From a bacterium (GTDB lineage: Bacteria; Fidelibacterota; Marinisomatia; Marinisomatales; JAHJCW01), in contig JAUXHY010000009.1 of assembly GCA_030621275.1 (NCBI GenBank), forward strand, positions 1 through 13,529: 13,529 nt of DNA, given 5' to 3'. The translations under genes and the position numbers were made by a program. Under the pieces are notes generated by a model that was given only the letters and a program-made list of their open reading frames with translations, was not told where the DNA came from and did no database searches. Positions 13,122-13,529 of this stretch are shown here, piece by piece (within the stretch, counting starts at the first letter, position 1; every line of letters begins with the position of its first letter).

Positions 13122-13529
13122 TTATTTATTATCAATTTTATTGATCATTTCTAGAAAATCTTCTTCAGATAAAATCTTTACACTCAATTGCCTTGCTGTC
13201 TCTAATTTACCGCCTGCTTTATCTCCGGCAACAAGATAATCAGTTTTTGAGCTAACCGAACTGCTCGCTCGTCCGCCTAGTATTTGAATAAGTTCCTTTG
13301 CTTCAGAACGCGAAAGTGATTCCAAGCTACCGGTGATAACAAATGTTTTTCCTGCTAATATTTGTGCCGTGAGCGATGAATCCGGTTTGGCAATATTTAC
13401 ACCATTTTCGATGCAGGATAATACTACATTTTTATTATTGCCATCTGTCCAAAACCTGACAATTGCTTCTGATACGATTGGACCAATTTCAAATATATTA
13501 TCTTCGGTGGATAAAATATTTACGCTAAA
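13122..13529 (-). CDS. ligA: NAD-dependent DNA ligase, C-terminal part (5'-truncated by window)
   Basis: The last 135 residues of bacterial NAD-dependent DNA ligase, which seals nicks in replication and repair. The frame stays open to the window edge, so the rest of the gene lies beyond 13529. Visible residues about 10-46 are the end of the helix-hairpin-helix domain (IFEIGPIVSEAIVRFW, then CIENGVNI, matching the eIG-x-x-x-A-x-x-I pattern). Residues about 57-132 are the BRCT domain: ILAGKTFVITGSLESLSR, IQILGGRASSSVSSKTDYLV with the GG turn, AGDKAGGKLETA and ILSEEDFLEMI. The TTG at 13323-13325 is an internal Leu codon, not a start. The nucleotidyl-transferase and zinc-finger domains are outside the window. 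The stop lies 15 bases before the downstream small gene. Confidence 0.97.
   Translation of the reverse strand, partial: FSVNILSTEDNIFEIGPIVSEAIVRFWTDGNNKNVVLSCIENGVNIAKPDSSLTAQILAGKTFVITGSLESLSRSEAKELIQILGGRASSSVSSKTDYLVAGDKAGGKLETARQLSVKILSEEDFLEMINKIDNK

Noticed and set aside
13122..13325. A free-standing 67-residue BRCT protein
   Set aside because: The frame is open upstream to the window edge and encodes LigA helix-hairpin-helix sequence, so this is the end of ligA.
1..13529. CRISPR, IS elements, prophage, toxin-antitoxin, defence genes, tRNA or rRNA
   Set aside because: No regularly spaced repeats, transposase or integrase motifs, phage genes or recognisable tRNA or rRNA were seen in my reading of both strands.

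Overview
The window is an AT-rich stretch (roughly one third G+C by eye) of ordinary bacterial chromosome, densely packed with housekeeping and cell-envelope genes. Three traits point to a Gram-negative member of the Bacteroidota/FCB side of the tree: most start codons have no Shine-Dalgarno sequence, signal peptides end in FGQ or FSQ, and a secreted metallopeptidase/propeller/barrel protein and lipoproteins are present. A marine lineage such as Marinimicrobia is a guess from overall gene character; no marker here fixes the phylum.

Left part (1-6912, all + strand): the body of the replicative DNA polymerase III alpha subunit (dnaE, lacking only its first residues), overlapped by dtd (D-aminoacyl-tRNA deacylase). 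After a 61-base gap come a stand-alone cobalamin-binding subunit of methylmalonyl-CoA mutase, a TPR protein whose start overlaps the mutase stop by one base, an M24 Xaa-Pro-type aminopeptidase and a HAD phosphatase of the YihX type. Spacing suggests one or two transcripts that mix replication, translation quality control, B12-dependent carbon metabolism and peptide turnover.

Middle (6980-11010): a 990-residue envelope protein joins a signal peptide, a gluzincin-like HExxH metallopeptidase domain, a WD40/TolB-like propeller and a C-terminal Omp85-like beta-barrel. Two small lipoprotein genes follow. The first has a BamE/SmpA-like motif and the only full AGGAGG ribosome binding site in the window. 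A strong symmetrical hairpin then terminates transcription, probably from both sides.

Right part (11105-13529): pcm (protein L-isoaspartate methyltransferase) on the - strand, diverging from a secreted phytase/SdiA-regulated-like propeller protein on the + strand. That gene converges, with only five bases between stops, on a - strand pair made of the 3' end of ligA (NAD-dependent DNA ligase, BRCT end) and a small protein with a possible Sm-like fold.

I found no CRISPR array, insertion sequence, prophage, toxin-antitoxin or recognisable defence system, and no tRNA or rRNA. No gene-free stretch exceeds about 165 bases. The most interesting items are the peptidase-propeller-barrel fusion, the TPR protein coupled to the B12 subunit, the small protein downstream of ligA, and the PHP domain of DnaE, which looks metal-competent.
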